DNA from: Amarolinea sp964580725
GTDB taxonomy: Bacteria; Chloroflexota; Anaerolineae; SSC4; Amarolineaceae
Assembly (NCBI GenBank): GCA_964580725.1
Contig: CAZOLV010000011.1
Coordinates: 13,789 to 77,788, forward strand
Reading direction: 5' to 3'
Length of the DNA stretch: 64,000 bases
Position numbers and translations under genes: made by a program. Positions 26,472-35,293 of this stretch are shown one piece after another (positions within the stretch are counted from its first letter, which is position 1; each line of letters begins with the position of its first letter). The notes under the pieces are model-generated. The model had not been told where the DNA came from. It worked only from the letters and a program-made list of their open reading frames with translations, and made no database searches.

Positions 26472-26942
26472 TTATCGCCTCCACAAGGTAGCAAGCGCGC
26501 CGATGGTTGCGAGGACGCTGGCGGCCACCGCCCGTAGCCACGTGAGATTAGGCTCGATCACCAGCTTGCCGACCATGAACGGGTGCAGATTACCGCACGG
26601 GATTGCGCAGCGGAAGTGAAACGCTCCGTCGCGATCAGCCACGAAGGTCAGCGTCCCCGGTCGGCCCGGTTCTGCAACCGTTTCGACCTCGTAGCCGTCC
26701 ACAAACAGACCATGCACTACGTCGAACGACTCCAGGTTGATGGTGACGGTGTCGCCGCGATTGACCCGGACGGCGCCCGGCTGGAAATTCCACTGGCTGG
26801 CGGTCATGTTGATGGTGAGCGCCTGGGGCGCGGCAGTCCGGATCGGAAGCGGGGCCAGCAGCGCGATCAAGACAAGGGCCAGCGTCAGCCCGCCGGCGAG
26901 CCACTGCTGTAAAGCCACCTGCTTCGTTGACAGGCGAAACAT
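26472..26942 (-). CDS. Membrane-anchored CuA-type cupredoxin
   Basis: 156 aa from the ATG at 26942. Two helices: an N-terminal anchor (about 14-34) and a C-terminal helix (about 138-153). Between them is a COX2-like domain with VVHGLFVDG and CAIPCGNLHPFM, giving the CuA ligand pattern Cys-x3-Cys-x3-His-x2-Met. It is the second CuA protein of this operon and again has no oxidase subunit I beside it. Its stop abuts the start of the polyferredoxin gene, indicating translational coupling. Confidence 0.85.
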   Translation of the reverse strand: MFRLSTKQVALQQWLAGGLTLALVLIALLAPLPIRTAAPQALTINMTASQWNFQPGAVRVNRGDTVTINLESFDVVHGLFVDGYEVETVAEPGRPGTLTFVADRDGAFHFRCAIPCGNLHPFMVGKLVIEPNLTWLRAVAASVLATIGALATLWRR

Positions 26943-26977
26943 TCTCTGCGCCAGGACTGGTCCTGTCAAGCCGTCTC

Positions 26978-27409
26978 TCACTGATTTGCCGGCCCGAACT
27001 TGCTGTAGGTATCCACGATCTGCTGTCGGATGACGGCGGGCGGCTTGCCTTCGGCGGTCATCTTCATCACATCGGCGGCGATATCCACGCAGAGGCTGCA
27101 GCCCAAAGCGTGATCGTCGAAGATCGGTTTCCCGTCTGCGCCGAACTCCTTGATGTAGCAGTCCAGGTTGCTTTTGTGTCCGATTGCACCGCAGCCGCAA
27201 TAGCATGGCACGTGCTGCAGCGCGTCCGGGTTGGCTATGGCGAACTGATAGACTGTGCGGACCGCTGCAGGAGCTTGCTGCATCGGCAGCGGCAGCGTTG
27301 ACACCGGGGCCAGCTTGGCGTTGGTATTCGCCTGCCCGCTCCCGCAGGCGGCCAGCAGCAGGCTTGTGACCAGCAAACCGAACAACAGAAGGAAAAATCG
27401 TTTTGTCAA
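26978..27409 (-). CDS. PCYCGC-motif lipoprotein
   Basis: About 143 aa from a TTG at 27409 preceded by AGGAG; an upstream GTG is possible. A lipoprotein signal ends in LLLAAC (lipobox). The mature part has HVPCYCGCGAIGHKSNLDCYI and a later GCSLCVDIA pair, making seven cysteines in the PCYCGC-type domain. The function is unknown; the motif suggests metal or Fe-S/copper binding on the outer face of the membrane. It is the first gene of the CuA operon. Confidence 0.85.
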   Translation of the reverse strand: MTKRFFLLLFGLLVTSLLLAACGSGQANTNAKLAPVSTLPLPMQQAPAAVRTVYQFAIANPDALQHVPCYCGCGAIGHKSNLDCYIKEFGADGKPIFDDHALGCSLCVDIAADVMKMTAEGKPPAVIRQQIVDTYSKFGPANQ

Positions 27410-27887
27410 AGCGTTACTCCTGTAAAGCAGCGCCGAAGGCGCGCATTCCACTTTAGCTCCTTACAAGGCAAATTCTTGCACAAACGTCGCCGGCACGGTG
27501 CGGCCGATGGTTGTATGACCGAAACGCTTGTGCATCGTACCGGGGACGTGCGCTGCGGTGTGACTCATTTGGTTCTGGCTTTGCCCGGTTAGAATGAGTT
27601 GCTCTCCGTTGTGGGAAGCGTATCAGCACGCAGCTCCAGCGATAATATGCCGACCGCGTGTCGCGTCGTCTAGCGCCGTCCGACGCGCTGCACATGCGCC
27701 ATTTGGCGCGCTGCTCACGCGGCTGCCGGTGCGAATGCAGTCACCGCGCTGAATGGCCTGGTGCATTCCGCGCTGAAAAGCGCTTGGTGCACCACTCCGG
27801 CTGCGCGATGATTGGAGCCAGGTTGTGAAGTCAGCATGGCAGTTCGCCACGCATGATCACTCCGAAATGGAAAGCGAGGGTAGACAT
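27410..27887. other. Intergenic region between divergent operons
   Basis: About 480 bases separating the PCYCGC-CuA operon (leftward) from the SHOCT protein (rightward). It should carry both promoters. I see no convincing gene, RNA or clear -35/-10 pair. Confidence 0.5.
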
Positions 27888-28127
27888 ATGATGGGTGGAT
27901 GGGGTTGGGGCATGGGCTGCTTAGGCGGCTTGGGCATGCTCCTGTTTTGGGCTTTGATCATCGGCCTGATGGTCTGGCTGGTGGTGACCTTGACCCGTTC
28001 GGGGCAGAATCACACCGCGACCAGCGCACGGCCCGATTCGATGCTGGAGACCCTGCGTCGTCGCTTGGCGACTGGCGAGATCACGCCAGATGAGTTCGAC
28101 GTGCTGCGGCAGAAGCTGGGCGTCTGA
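27888..28127 (+). CDS. Short SHOCT-domain membrane protein
   Basis: 79 aa from the ATG at 27888 with GAGGG upstream; a longer in-frame start lacks an evident site. A Gly/Trp/Met-rich N-terminus (MMGGWGWGMGCLGG) precedes one membrane helix and a C-terminal SHOCT motif (LRRRLATGEITPDEFDVLRQKL). Such proteins are frequent next to copper and stress genes, but their function is not known. Confidence 0.82.
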   Translation: MMGGWGWGMGCLGGLGMLLFWALIIGLMVWLVVTLTRSGQNHTATSARPDSMLETLRRRLATGEITPDEFDVLRQKLGV

Positions 28128-28179
28128 GACGGACAACGCTGCGACGATGCCGCCACAGCGTTGTCTCTGAAACAGGTAA

Positions 28180-28398
28180 AGCATTCATACCGATCTTCAG
28201 GTCCCCTACGACCAGATTGACGCCAGCCTGGGACAACTGCCTGGCAAAGACGCCAAGATCGTGCTATACTGTCGTAGCGGACGGATGAGCGATATCGCCG
28301 CGCGACGCCTGGTCGCGTTGGGCTACACGCACGTCTACGATTTGGATGGCGACATGCTGACCTGGGAGGCCGGCGGTCGCTCTCTGATGCAACGATAA
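28180..28398 (+). pseudogene. Rhodanese-like domain remnant (N-terminus missing)
   Basis: The frame from 28180 reads ...TDLQVPYDQIDASLGQLPG, IVLYCRSGRMSDIAARRL and YDLDGDMLTWE, the C-terminal two thirds of a rhodanese with its active-site loop CRSGRMS. A TAA precedes it in frame and no start codon or RBS is present. It is therefore a gene whose 5' part was lost. It would have been a sulfurtransferase. Confidence 0.7.
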
Positions 28399-28427
28399 TC
28401 CGGCCGCGCCAAAGAGGACAGTGCATT

Positions 28428-29096
28428 ATGACCACTTTTGCGCCTTTACGCGTCTTGCTTGCCGACGACCACGCCATCGTGCGCAAGGGTATCCGCGAGT
28501 TCCTGGAAGAGGATGGCGAGGTCTCGGTGGTGGCCGAGGCCTCCAGCGGCGCTGAAGCCGTGCGCCTGGCCGGCGAATACCGGCCGGCCGTGGCTGTGCT
28601 CGATGTGCAGATGCCGGGGGTCAACGGGATCGAGGCGACGCGTCAGATCAAGGCCGCTTATCCGGAAATCCGGGTGCTGATTCTCACTGCCTACGATGAA
28701 GACCCTTACGTCTTCGCCCTGCTGCGCGCTGGCGCTGACGGCTACGTGCTGAAGAACACTGAACCTGATGATCTGGTGCGGGCGGTGAAAACGGTGGCGA
28801 GCGGCGGCAAGGTGTTGGCCCCGGATGTGGCGGCGAAGGTGGTCGCCCAGATAACGACGGGCAAGCCGGCCGCGGCCGCCGAGCAGGCCGAACCGCTCTC
28901 CGAGCGCGAGCTGGAGGTGCTGCGCCTGGCGGCCCACGGCCTGACTAACAAGGCGATCGCGGCTGAGTTGGGTGTCAGCGATCGCACGGTGCAGGGACAT
29001 ATGGCCAGCGTCTACGGCAAACTGGCAGTTGCCAGCCGTACCGAGGCGGTGACAAAAGCGCTGAAGCTGGGTTGGCTGGTGTTGGATGACGCCTGA
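28428..29096 (+). CDS. LuxR-family response regulator
   Basis: 222 aa. The receiver has Asp13/Asp14 and phospho-acceptor Asp59 (VLDVQMPG), and the LuxR HTH has SERELEVLRLAAHG and SDRTVQGHMASVYGKL. Its last 11 bases overlap the sensor kinase gene, so the pair is translationally coupled. The position upstream of the multicopper oxidase/CopA region suggests control of copper or oxidative stress genes (inference). Confidence 0.93.
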   Translation: MTTFAPLRVLLADDHAIVRKGIREFLEEDGEVSVVAEASSGAEAVRLAGEYRPAVAVLDVQMPGVNGIEATRQIKAAYPEIRVLILTAYDEDPYVFALLRAGADGYVLKNTEPDDLVRAVKTVASGGKVLAPDVAAKVVAQITTGKPAAAAEQAEPLSERELEVLRLAAHGLTNKAIAAELGVSDRTVQGHMASVYGKLAVASRTEAVTKALKLGWLVLDDA

Positions 29097-30810
29097 GTCA
29101 AGGGGACCTGCGCTGCCGCGAAGCCATCAGCTCCTACGCGGCTTGCGCGCTCAGTTGCTGCTGTGGACGATCCTACCGCTGACGGTGGTATTGATCGTGC
29201 TATCGCTCGCTGGCGTCGCTCGCCATCGGCAGGCGATGACGCGCCTGGTAGAAGATCGCGACCGGGGAATGACGGTCGCAGAGGCGAACCGCTTAGGTCG
29301 CGAGATAGCTCAGCAGGTCGCGATCCTGGCCCGGCTGGCTGCCGCACCGCCTGTCCTCATGTCTCTCGCAACATTACCCGATCAGCCTAAAGATGTTTCT
29401 GGCGGGTTTACCGCCGGCCTGGCCTGGCTGGACAATCAGGGTGCATTGGTCGCAGCCTCGCCGATCGCGTCTGCCTGGGCCAACAGTGACTCCGCGCGCC
29501 TCCTGGCCGCGCGCGCTGCGGCGGTCGGCCACACGCAGTACGAGACCGACTTTCCGGGTGACGATGCTGCGCGTTTGTTGATCGCCGTGCCGGCATCCGG
29601 CGGCAACGTGCTGGTTGGCGCGCTGCCGATGGAGACGCTGAGCCTGGCGGACAGTAATCTGCTGCTCGAGGGCGAAATGCAGGGCGCCATATTCGTCCTG
29701 GATCAAACCGGCCGTCGCGTCCACCACCATGATCCCGCTCACCTGGCTGTAGATCCGGCAGTGCTGGGCAACTTGCCCCGGGGCGGCGCTGGATTCGCGT
29801 ATCGGCGCGACCGTCAAGGGCGCGACCTGCTCGTGTCGTATGCGCCTGTGGAGCCGCCGGGGTGGACCCTGGCGACGGTCGAGGATGTCCACACGATTAT
29901 GGCGATGGGTATGAGCGCGGTCGAGGTGCTGCCGTTGCTCTTGCTCTTCGTTGCGGTCGTTGCACTGTTGGCCGTTTCTTTCGGTGTTCTGAGCGTCGTA
30001 CGGCCGCTACAGGAGCTGGATCGCCGGGCTGCGCGCGTCGCCTGGGGGGATTTCGATGCGGTCGAGCAGCCGGTGGGCGGGGTGCAGGAGATTGACGATC
30101 TGCGCGTCACCCTGGGGCAGATGGCCGCGCGGGTGCGCGCCTACCAGGGCGGGATGCACGACTATTTGAGCGCGATCACGCAGGGTCAGGAAGCAGAACG
30201 GAGCCGCTTGGCGCACGAGCTGCACGATGTCACGATCCAGGGACTGATCGCTCTCAAGCAGCGCGGCCAGATGGCGTTGAAAGCCCTTGGCCGCGATCCG
30301 GCCCGCGCCGAGGCTCGCCTCCAGGAGTTGAACGGCCTGATTGACGAGGAGGTTGCGGGCCTGCGCCGCATCATCGGCGACCTGCGGCCGATCTACCTGG
30401 AAGACCTGGGGTTCGTCCCGGCCCTCGACATGCTGGCCCGGCAGACCGAGGAACGGCTCGGCCTGGTCGTCCATCTGGCGGTGCATGGCCAGGTGGTGCG
30501 CCTGGCCCCCGACTTGGAACTGGCCGCCTATCGCATCGCCCAGCAGGCGCTCGCCAATGTGGCGGCTCACGCCCAGGCGCGCAATGCCTGGCTCGATATC
30601 TCTTTCACCAACGATCACCTCGCGCTGGTCGTCCGCGATGACGGCCGCGGCTTCACGCCGCCGGAGCAGCCCGCCGATCTGGCCCGCCTGGGCCATTTCG
30701 GGCTGATGGGCATGCGCGAACGTGCCCTGCTCTACGGCGGTCAGCTCACGATCGCCTCCAGCCCTGGCCAGGGCGCGGCCATCATGGCGCGGCTGCCACT
30801 GTTGCGCTGA
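29086..30810 (+). CDS. Sensor histidine kinase, HisKA_3 type, with extracytoplasmic Cache-like domain
   Basis: 574 aa. Membrane helices at about 26-46 and 285-308 bracket an extracytoplasmic domain of about 240 residues with Cache-like composition (GLAWLDNQGALVAASP). HAMP follows, then the H-box ELHDVTIQG (His380) and HATPase_c with DDGRGFT and FGLMGMRERA. It phosphorylates the LuxR regulator encoded just upstream. The ligand cannot be told. Confidence 0.9.
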   Translation: MTPESRGPALPRSHQLLRGLRAQLLLWTILPLTVVLIVLSLAGVARHRQAMTRLVEDRDRGMTVAEANRLGREIAQQVAILARLAAAPPVLMSLATLPDQPKDVSGGFTAGLAWLDNQGALVAASPIASAWANSDSARLLAARAAAVGHTQYETDFPGDDAARLLIAVPASGGNVLVGALPMETLSLADSNLLLEGEMQGAIFVLDQTGRRVHHHDPAHLAVDPAVLGNLPRGGAGFAYRRDRQGRDLLVSYAPVEPPGWTLATVEDVHTIMAMGMSAVEVLPLLLLFVAVVALLAVSFGVLSVVRPLQELDRRAARVAWGDFDAVEQPVGGVQEIDDLRVTLGQMAARVRAYQGGMHDYLSAITQGQEAERSRLAHELHDVTIQGLIALKQRGQMALKALGRDPARAEARLQELNGLIDEEVAGLRRIIGDLRPIYLEDLGFVPALDMLARQTEERLGLVVHLAVHGQVVRLAPDLELAAYRIAQQALANVAAHAQARNAWLDISFTNDHLALVVRDDGRGFTPPEQPADLARLGHFGLMGMRERALLYGGQLTIASSPGQGAAIMARLPLLR

Positions 30811-30955
30811 GCCGCACGAGTTTCGATACCGTTTTTGCCATCCCCATCGTTTGCCTTCGCCGCGCGGTTGTAACAGTAAACTGTCCTCCAACCGCGCAAA
30901 ATGGCCTGCTGGCAGAACCGCCTATTAGCGCTGCACGGCGCGCCGATTTTGGATT

Positions 30956-31228
30956 ATGATGGCTGCTGCCAGTTCGAGAATATCCGAAGTTGAGGTGAAA
31001 ACTGCTGTGCGTAGGCAAACTGGGTCCAAGAAATTGGTTCTTTTACTCGCCGCATGCTGCCTGGCGCCGCTGGCGGCGTTGGCGGCGGTGCTCTATCTGG
31101 CCGCGCCGGTCTGGTTGGTGGCGCCGATCGGCCTGCTGGCGCTGGTGTTGCTCGCGCGCCGCCTGATGCCGCTGTTAGCTTCGGGGGATGGATCTGGATC
31201 GTCTCGCGATCCTCGTCCGTCGCGATGA
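30956..31228 (+). CDS. Small hypothetical membrane protein
   Basis: 90 aa with two adjacent hydrophobic helices (about 27-46 and 50-70) separated by a Pro, and a charged tail. It includes a vicinal cysteine pair (LLAACCLAPLAALAA). No strong ribosome binding site precedes the ATG; a GTG further in may be the real start. Similar tiny proteins occur beside metal-resistance genes, but I cannot assign a family. Confidence 0.45.
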   Translation: MMAAASSRISEVEVKTAVRRQTGSKKLVLLLAACCLAPLAALAAVLYLAAPVWLVAPIGLLALVLLARRLMPLLASGDGSGSSRDPRPSR

Positions 31229-31351
31229 TTTTCTCGGCTGTATCATGATTGGCGGACATGCAGGCTGATCGCTCCACCTGGCGCCCGAACCAATTCTTCA
31301 CAGCTTTGTGACCGATGGCCAATCACCAATGATTCTGAAAGGAAAAACTCG

Positions 31352-34058
31352 ATGACTCTTTCGCACACCTTGTCGAACCGACACGCAGCCCGGCTGCTGG
31401 CTGTATTCCTGGTCCTTGCCTCTTTGGCCATGGCTCTGGCTGCCTGTGCAGGCGGGCAACAACCGGGCGCTGCCCAGCCGGCAGCTTTGGTCCAGACCCC
31501 CATGTCGCCAACCCTGACCCCTGCCGCTGCAGCCGAGAAACCGGTCGCGGCCACCTCTGTTACCCCCACCATGCCGATGGGGCCGGGCAGCGGCATGACG
31601 GGGCACGGGATGGACTCTGGGAACGCCATCACCGGCACCATGCCGATGTCCGGCACGGCGCCCATCACCGGCACCATGCCGATGTCCGGCACGGCGCCCA
31701 TCACCGGCACCATGCCNNNNNNNNNNNNNNNNNNNNNNNNNNNNNNNNNNNNNNNNNNNNNNNNNNNNNNNNNNNNNNNNNNNNNNNNNNNNNNNNNNNN
31801 NNNNNNNNNNNNNNNNGATGTCCGGCGATGTGATGGGCATGATGGCGAATATGCAACGCATGATGGGCATGATGAGCATGATGACGACCATGCCGCCGGC
31901 CGAGCAGCAGCAGATGATGGCGGACATGATGGGAATGATGCAGGACATGATGGAAATGATGGGCGGCATGTCTCAGAGCGCCCAGGCGCAGGTGATGCCC
32001 CCGATGATGAGCCTGATGTCTCAAATGCTGGAGATGATGAGGGGCATGTCTCCCGATGCGCAAAACCTGATGATGCCGCAGATGAAGGGTATGATGGGCA
32101 TGATGGGCCAGATGATGCAGATGATGAGCAGCAACGCGGGGATGGGCGGGATGGACCGCGCCCACATGGAGCCGATCCCAGCAGCCGGCGTGCCGAAGGC
32201 CGCGACGAAAACTGGCGGCCAACCGCTGGCGTTCAAGGTCGAGAATGGGGTCAAGGTCTTCGAGTTGACTGCCCAGCCCGTGCGCTGGCATGTCCTGGAC
32301 AACGTCGAAGTGACTGCCTGGACGTACAACGGCACGGTACCCGGCCCGATGATTCGCGTGACTGAGGGCGACAAAGTGCGCATCATCCTTGAGAACGATC
32401 TGCCCGAAGCCACCAGCATCCACTGGCACGGCATACCGGTGCCCAACGAGATGGATGGCGTGACTGCCATCGAGCCTGGCAAGAGCTTTACCTACGAATT
32501 CACCGCGCCACCGGCCGGCAGCTTCATGTATCACTCCCATGTGAACAGCGACAAGCAGCTCGGGCTCGGCCTGTATGCCCCATTCATCGTAGACCCGAAG
32601 ACGCCGCCGGCCGACAAGCCCGCCGTGGATGTGAGCTGGATGCTCTCCGAGTGGCGCGTCGGGGCAGATGGGCAGACCTACGCGGCGATGCCGATGGCCG
32701 GCGTCGAGCCGAACTATTTCACCATCAACGGCAAGAGCTACCCGAACACCCAGCCGATTGAGGTCAATAAGGGCCAACGTGTGCGCGTGCGGCTGGCGAA
32801 CGCCGGCCAGTTCACCCACCCCATGCACCTGCACGGTATGAATTTCAAGATTGTGGCCTACGACGGCGTGCCGCTGCCCGCCAGCCAGCAGATCGTGCGC
32901 AACACGGTGGCCGTCAACCCGGGCGAGCTGGTGGATATCGAATTCGTGGCCGACAATGTGGGAACCTGGATGTTTCACTGCCACGTGCTGCACCACGTCA
33001 CCAACGACAACGAAGAACCAGGCGGATTAGTGGCGCTGGTGAAGGTGACCGACCCGTCGGCCGCGCAAAGCGGTGTCCAGGGCAGCGTTTGGGTCGCGAA
33101 CGAGGAGGGCGACAGTGTCAGTGTGATCAACGCGGCCACCAACCAGGTCGCCGTTACGCTTACCGGCATCCCTGGGCCGCACAACATCCAGGCCGCGGCC
33201 GATGGCAAGAGCGTCTGGGCGATCAGTGGGCACTCAGCTCTGGCGCTGGCGATTGATCCGACCACGTACACGGTGCGCGGCGTGGTTCCGACCGGCCGCG
33301 ACCCGGCCCATGTCATCCTGACGCCCAACGGCCAGACAGCCTATGTCACCAACAGCAGCGAAGACACGGTCACGGTGATAGACACGAACGCGATGACGGT
33401 CACGGCGACGATTGCCGTCGGCAAGTTCCCCCACGGCCTGCGCCCCAGCCCTGACGGCCAGTGGATCTATGTTGCAAACGTGAACAGCAACACGGTGAGT
33501 GTGATAGACGCCGCGTCCAACCGCAAAATTGCCGATGTCGAAGTCGGCCAGAAGCCGGTGCAGGTCGGCTTCGCCCCGGACGGCAGATTCGTTTACGTCT
33601 CACTCAACGGCGAGAACGCTGTGGGCAAGGTGGATGTGGGCACGCGCAAGCTCGTCAGCAAGCTCCAGGTCGGCCTCGGCCCGATCCAGGTCTATGTGAC
33701 GCCGGACGGCAAGTACCTGCTGGCGGCGAACCAGGGCACAAAGGATCAGCCGAGCACGACCGTCTCCATTGTGGACACGGCGACTTTCACTGTTCTGGGC
33801 ACGGTCGAGACAGGGCGGGGCGCGCACGGCGTCGTGATCGAGCCTTCCAACCGGTATGCCTACGTCACGGATGTCTACGAGGACGATGTCGTGATTCTAG
33901 ACATCGCGGCCCGTAAGGTTGTCGCCCGGACGCCGACCGGCGCTGCGCCGAACGGCATCAGCTTTCTGCCGCTGGCGCCTGCTCCGGCCGTATCGCCGCA
34001 GATCGAGCTGAAGCTGCCGGCGATGGAGCAGAACATGGGGCATGGTCATGGCGAATAA
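31352..34058 (+). CDS. Met-rich / two-domain multicopper oxidase / YVTN beta-propeller fusion lipoprotein (interrupted by assembly gap)
   Basis: From the ATG at 31352: a lipoprotein signal (ALAAC lipobox), a Pro/Thr/Met linker and a 12-residue tandem repeat (MPMSGTAPITGT) that runs into a 100-N gap. Beyond the gap the frame from 31818 has about 117 residues with roughly 45 Met (hand count). Two cupredoxin domains follow: IHWHG and YHSH in the first, HPMHLHG and MFHCHVLHH in the second, so the type 1 copper lies in domain 2 (type B two-domain laccase pattern). Six or seven YVTN-type propeller repeats (WVANEEGDSVSVIN, YVTNSSEDTVTVID) and a His-rich end complete it. The frames differ across the N run, but joining the two sides directly restores one frame, so the N count is an artefact. 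Confidence 0.82.
31631..31716 (+). repeat. 36-bp coding tandem repeat abutting the gap
   Basis: Two full copies (31631-31666, 31667-31702) and a third partial copy encode TGTMPMSGTAPI. The sequence right of the gap resumes inside the same motif (GATGTCCGGC), so further copies were collapsed or unresolved in the assembly. Confidence 0.9.
31717..31816. other. Assembly gap, 100 N
   Basis: Exactly 100 N inside a tandem-repeat coding region. True length unknown; to keep the reading frame it must be a multiple of three. Confidence 0.98.
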
Positions 34059-34203
34059 CGGACGCGCGCGGGTCTTTGCGACGGATCGCTCACGCCGGAG
34101 ACCAGGCGATCTCGAGAGAATAATGCATGGCCGGCATAGGGATCATCTGTTGAAACTAAGCAGTTTGGCAAAGCGGCCGGCAGGGCTGCATCAGGTGGGT
34201 TGA

Positions 34204-34845
34204 ATGATGAGCGACGCAAAATACATCCCCGCGCTGCGGTTCGGCTGGCTGACGCCGGTGTACGATCCGGTGCTGCGCCGGCTGATGCCTGAGATGGCGC
34301 TCAAGCAGCGGCTGATTGCCCAGGCGCAGATCGCCGCCGGCCAGCATGTGCTCGATTTGGGCGCGGGCACCGGCACGCTGACCATCATGCTCAAGCAAGC
34401 CTACCCTGGGGCGGAAGTTACTGGCCTGGACGGCGATTCCCGGGTACTGGCGCGGGCGCGTGAAAAGGCGGCTGTCGCTGGCGTGGCGATCCGCCTCGAC
34501 CGCGGGCTGGCGACTGCGCTTCCGTATGAAGATGCTTCCTATGACCGCGTCCTGTCCAGCCTGATGCTGCATCACCTGACCACCGAGGACAAGCGGCGCT
34601 CACTGCGCGAAGTCTGGCGGGTGTTGCGGCTCGGTGGCGAGCTACACGTCCTGGACTTCGGCCCGCCGCAGAACGCCCTGGCCTGGCTGATCTCCCAGGT
34701 CTTCCGGCGTATGGAACGGACGGCCGACAACATCGCCGGCCGGCTGCCGGGGATGTTCCGTCAGGCCGGCTTCATCATTGTCGAGCAGACCGGGGCGCAG
34801 ATGACGATCCTCGGTACGCTCGCGCTGTACCGCGGTCGTAAGTAA
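34204..34845 (+). CDS. Class I SAM-dependent methyltransferase
   Basis: 213 aa. It has motif I VLDLGAGTGTLTIML, an acidic strand end GLDGD, LATALPYEDASYDRVLSS and LRLGGELHVLDFG, the UbiE/COQ5-like arrangement. The substrate is unknown. It follows the multicopper oxidase fusion by 145 bases and precedes a YHS protein and a CopA-type ATPase, so it belongs to the copper/metal block by position only. Confidence 0.85.
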   Translation: MMSDAKYIPALRFGWLTPVYDPVLRRLMPEMALKQRLIAQAQIAAGQHVLDLGAGTGTLTIMLKQAYPGAEVTGLDGDSRVLARAREKAAVAGVAIRLDRGLATALPYEDASYDRVLSSLMLHHLTTEDKRRSLREVWRVLRLGGELHVLDFGPPQNALAWLISQVFRRMERTADNIAGRLPGMFRQAGFIIVEQTGAQMTILGTLALYRGRK

Positions 34846-34877
34846 ATCAACCTCACTCACCGGAAAGGAGCATTGCG

Positions 34878-35051
34878 ATGACAAAAGATCCCGTGTGCGG
34901 CATGGACGTAGATCTCAAGACGGCCGCCGGCAAGTCTGAATACCAGGGCCAGACCTACTACTTCTGCTCGGCTGGCTGCAAGAAGGCGTTCGACAAGGAG
35001 CCGGCCAAGTACGTCGGTCGGTCAGAGGGGCACGGCCCGCGCAAGCACTAG
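34878..35051 (+). CDS. Stand-alone YHS-domain protein
   Basis: 57 aa, too short to stand out but clear: TKDPVCGMDVD, YQGQTYYFCSAGCKKAFD and KYVG match the whole YHS metal-binding domain with cysteines in VCGM and FCSAGC. GGAAAGGAG precedes the ATG at 34878. It probably binds copper or a similar metal in the cytoplasm. It is related to the YHS domain at the N-terminus of the downstream P-type ATPase. A strong terminator follows. Confidence 0.92.
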   Translation: MTKDPVCGMDVDLKTAAGKSEYQGQTYYFCSAGCKKAFDKEPAKYVGRSEGHGPRKH

Positions 35052-35077
35052 CGCGCCAGGAGGCCGGTGACATGGAG

Positions 35078-35110
35078 GCGGGAGATCCACAGATCTCCCG
35101 CTCTTTTTTT
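35078..35110 (+). terminator. Rho-independent terminator
   Basis: A 10-bp perfect stem, GCGGGAGATC / GATCTCCCGC (35078-35101), with a CACA loop, followed by TCTTTTTTT. It closes the block ending with the YHS gene. Confidence 0.93.
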
Positions 35111-35221
35111 GCTGGGTTGACGCGGAGTTCAGGCAGCACGATTGGAGAACTGGTATGCCAAACGATAACAGGCCGTTCGGCGCGTGTCAACGCCCATGAA
35201 TCGGCGCGTGTGCAGGGGGGC

Positions 35222-35250
35222 TTGATGAGCTATGCTTGATGAGCTACAAT
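35222..35250 (+). promoter_or_regulatory. Promoter of the truncated CopA-type gene
   Basis: TTGATG at 35222-35227, 17 bases, TACAAT at 35245-35250, 44 bases before the ATG at 35294. It overlaps a direct repeat of GCTTGATGAGCTA. Confidence 0.6.
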
Positions 35251-35293
35251 GAAGTTCGTCACATGATTTACCAGGGATATGGAGGAGGCAATC

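Noticed and set aside
31352..31816. Separate short lipoprotein gene before the multicopper oxidase
   Set aside because: The repeat motif continues in frame on the right of the gap once the N run is ignored, so one gene is more likely.
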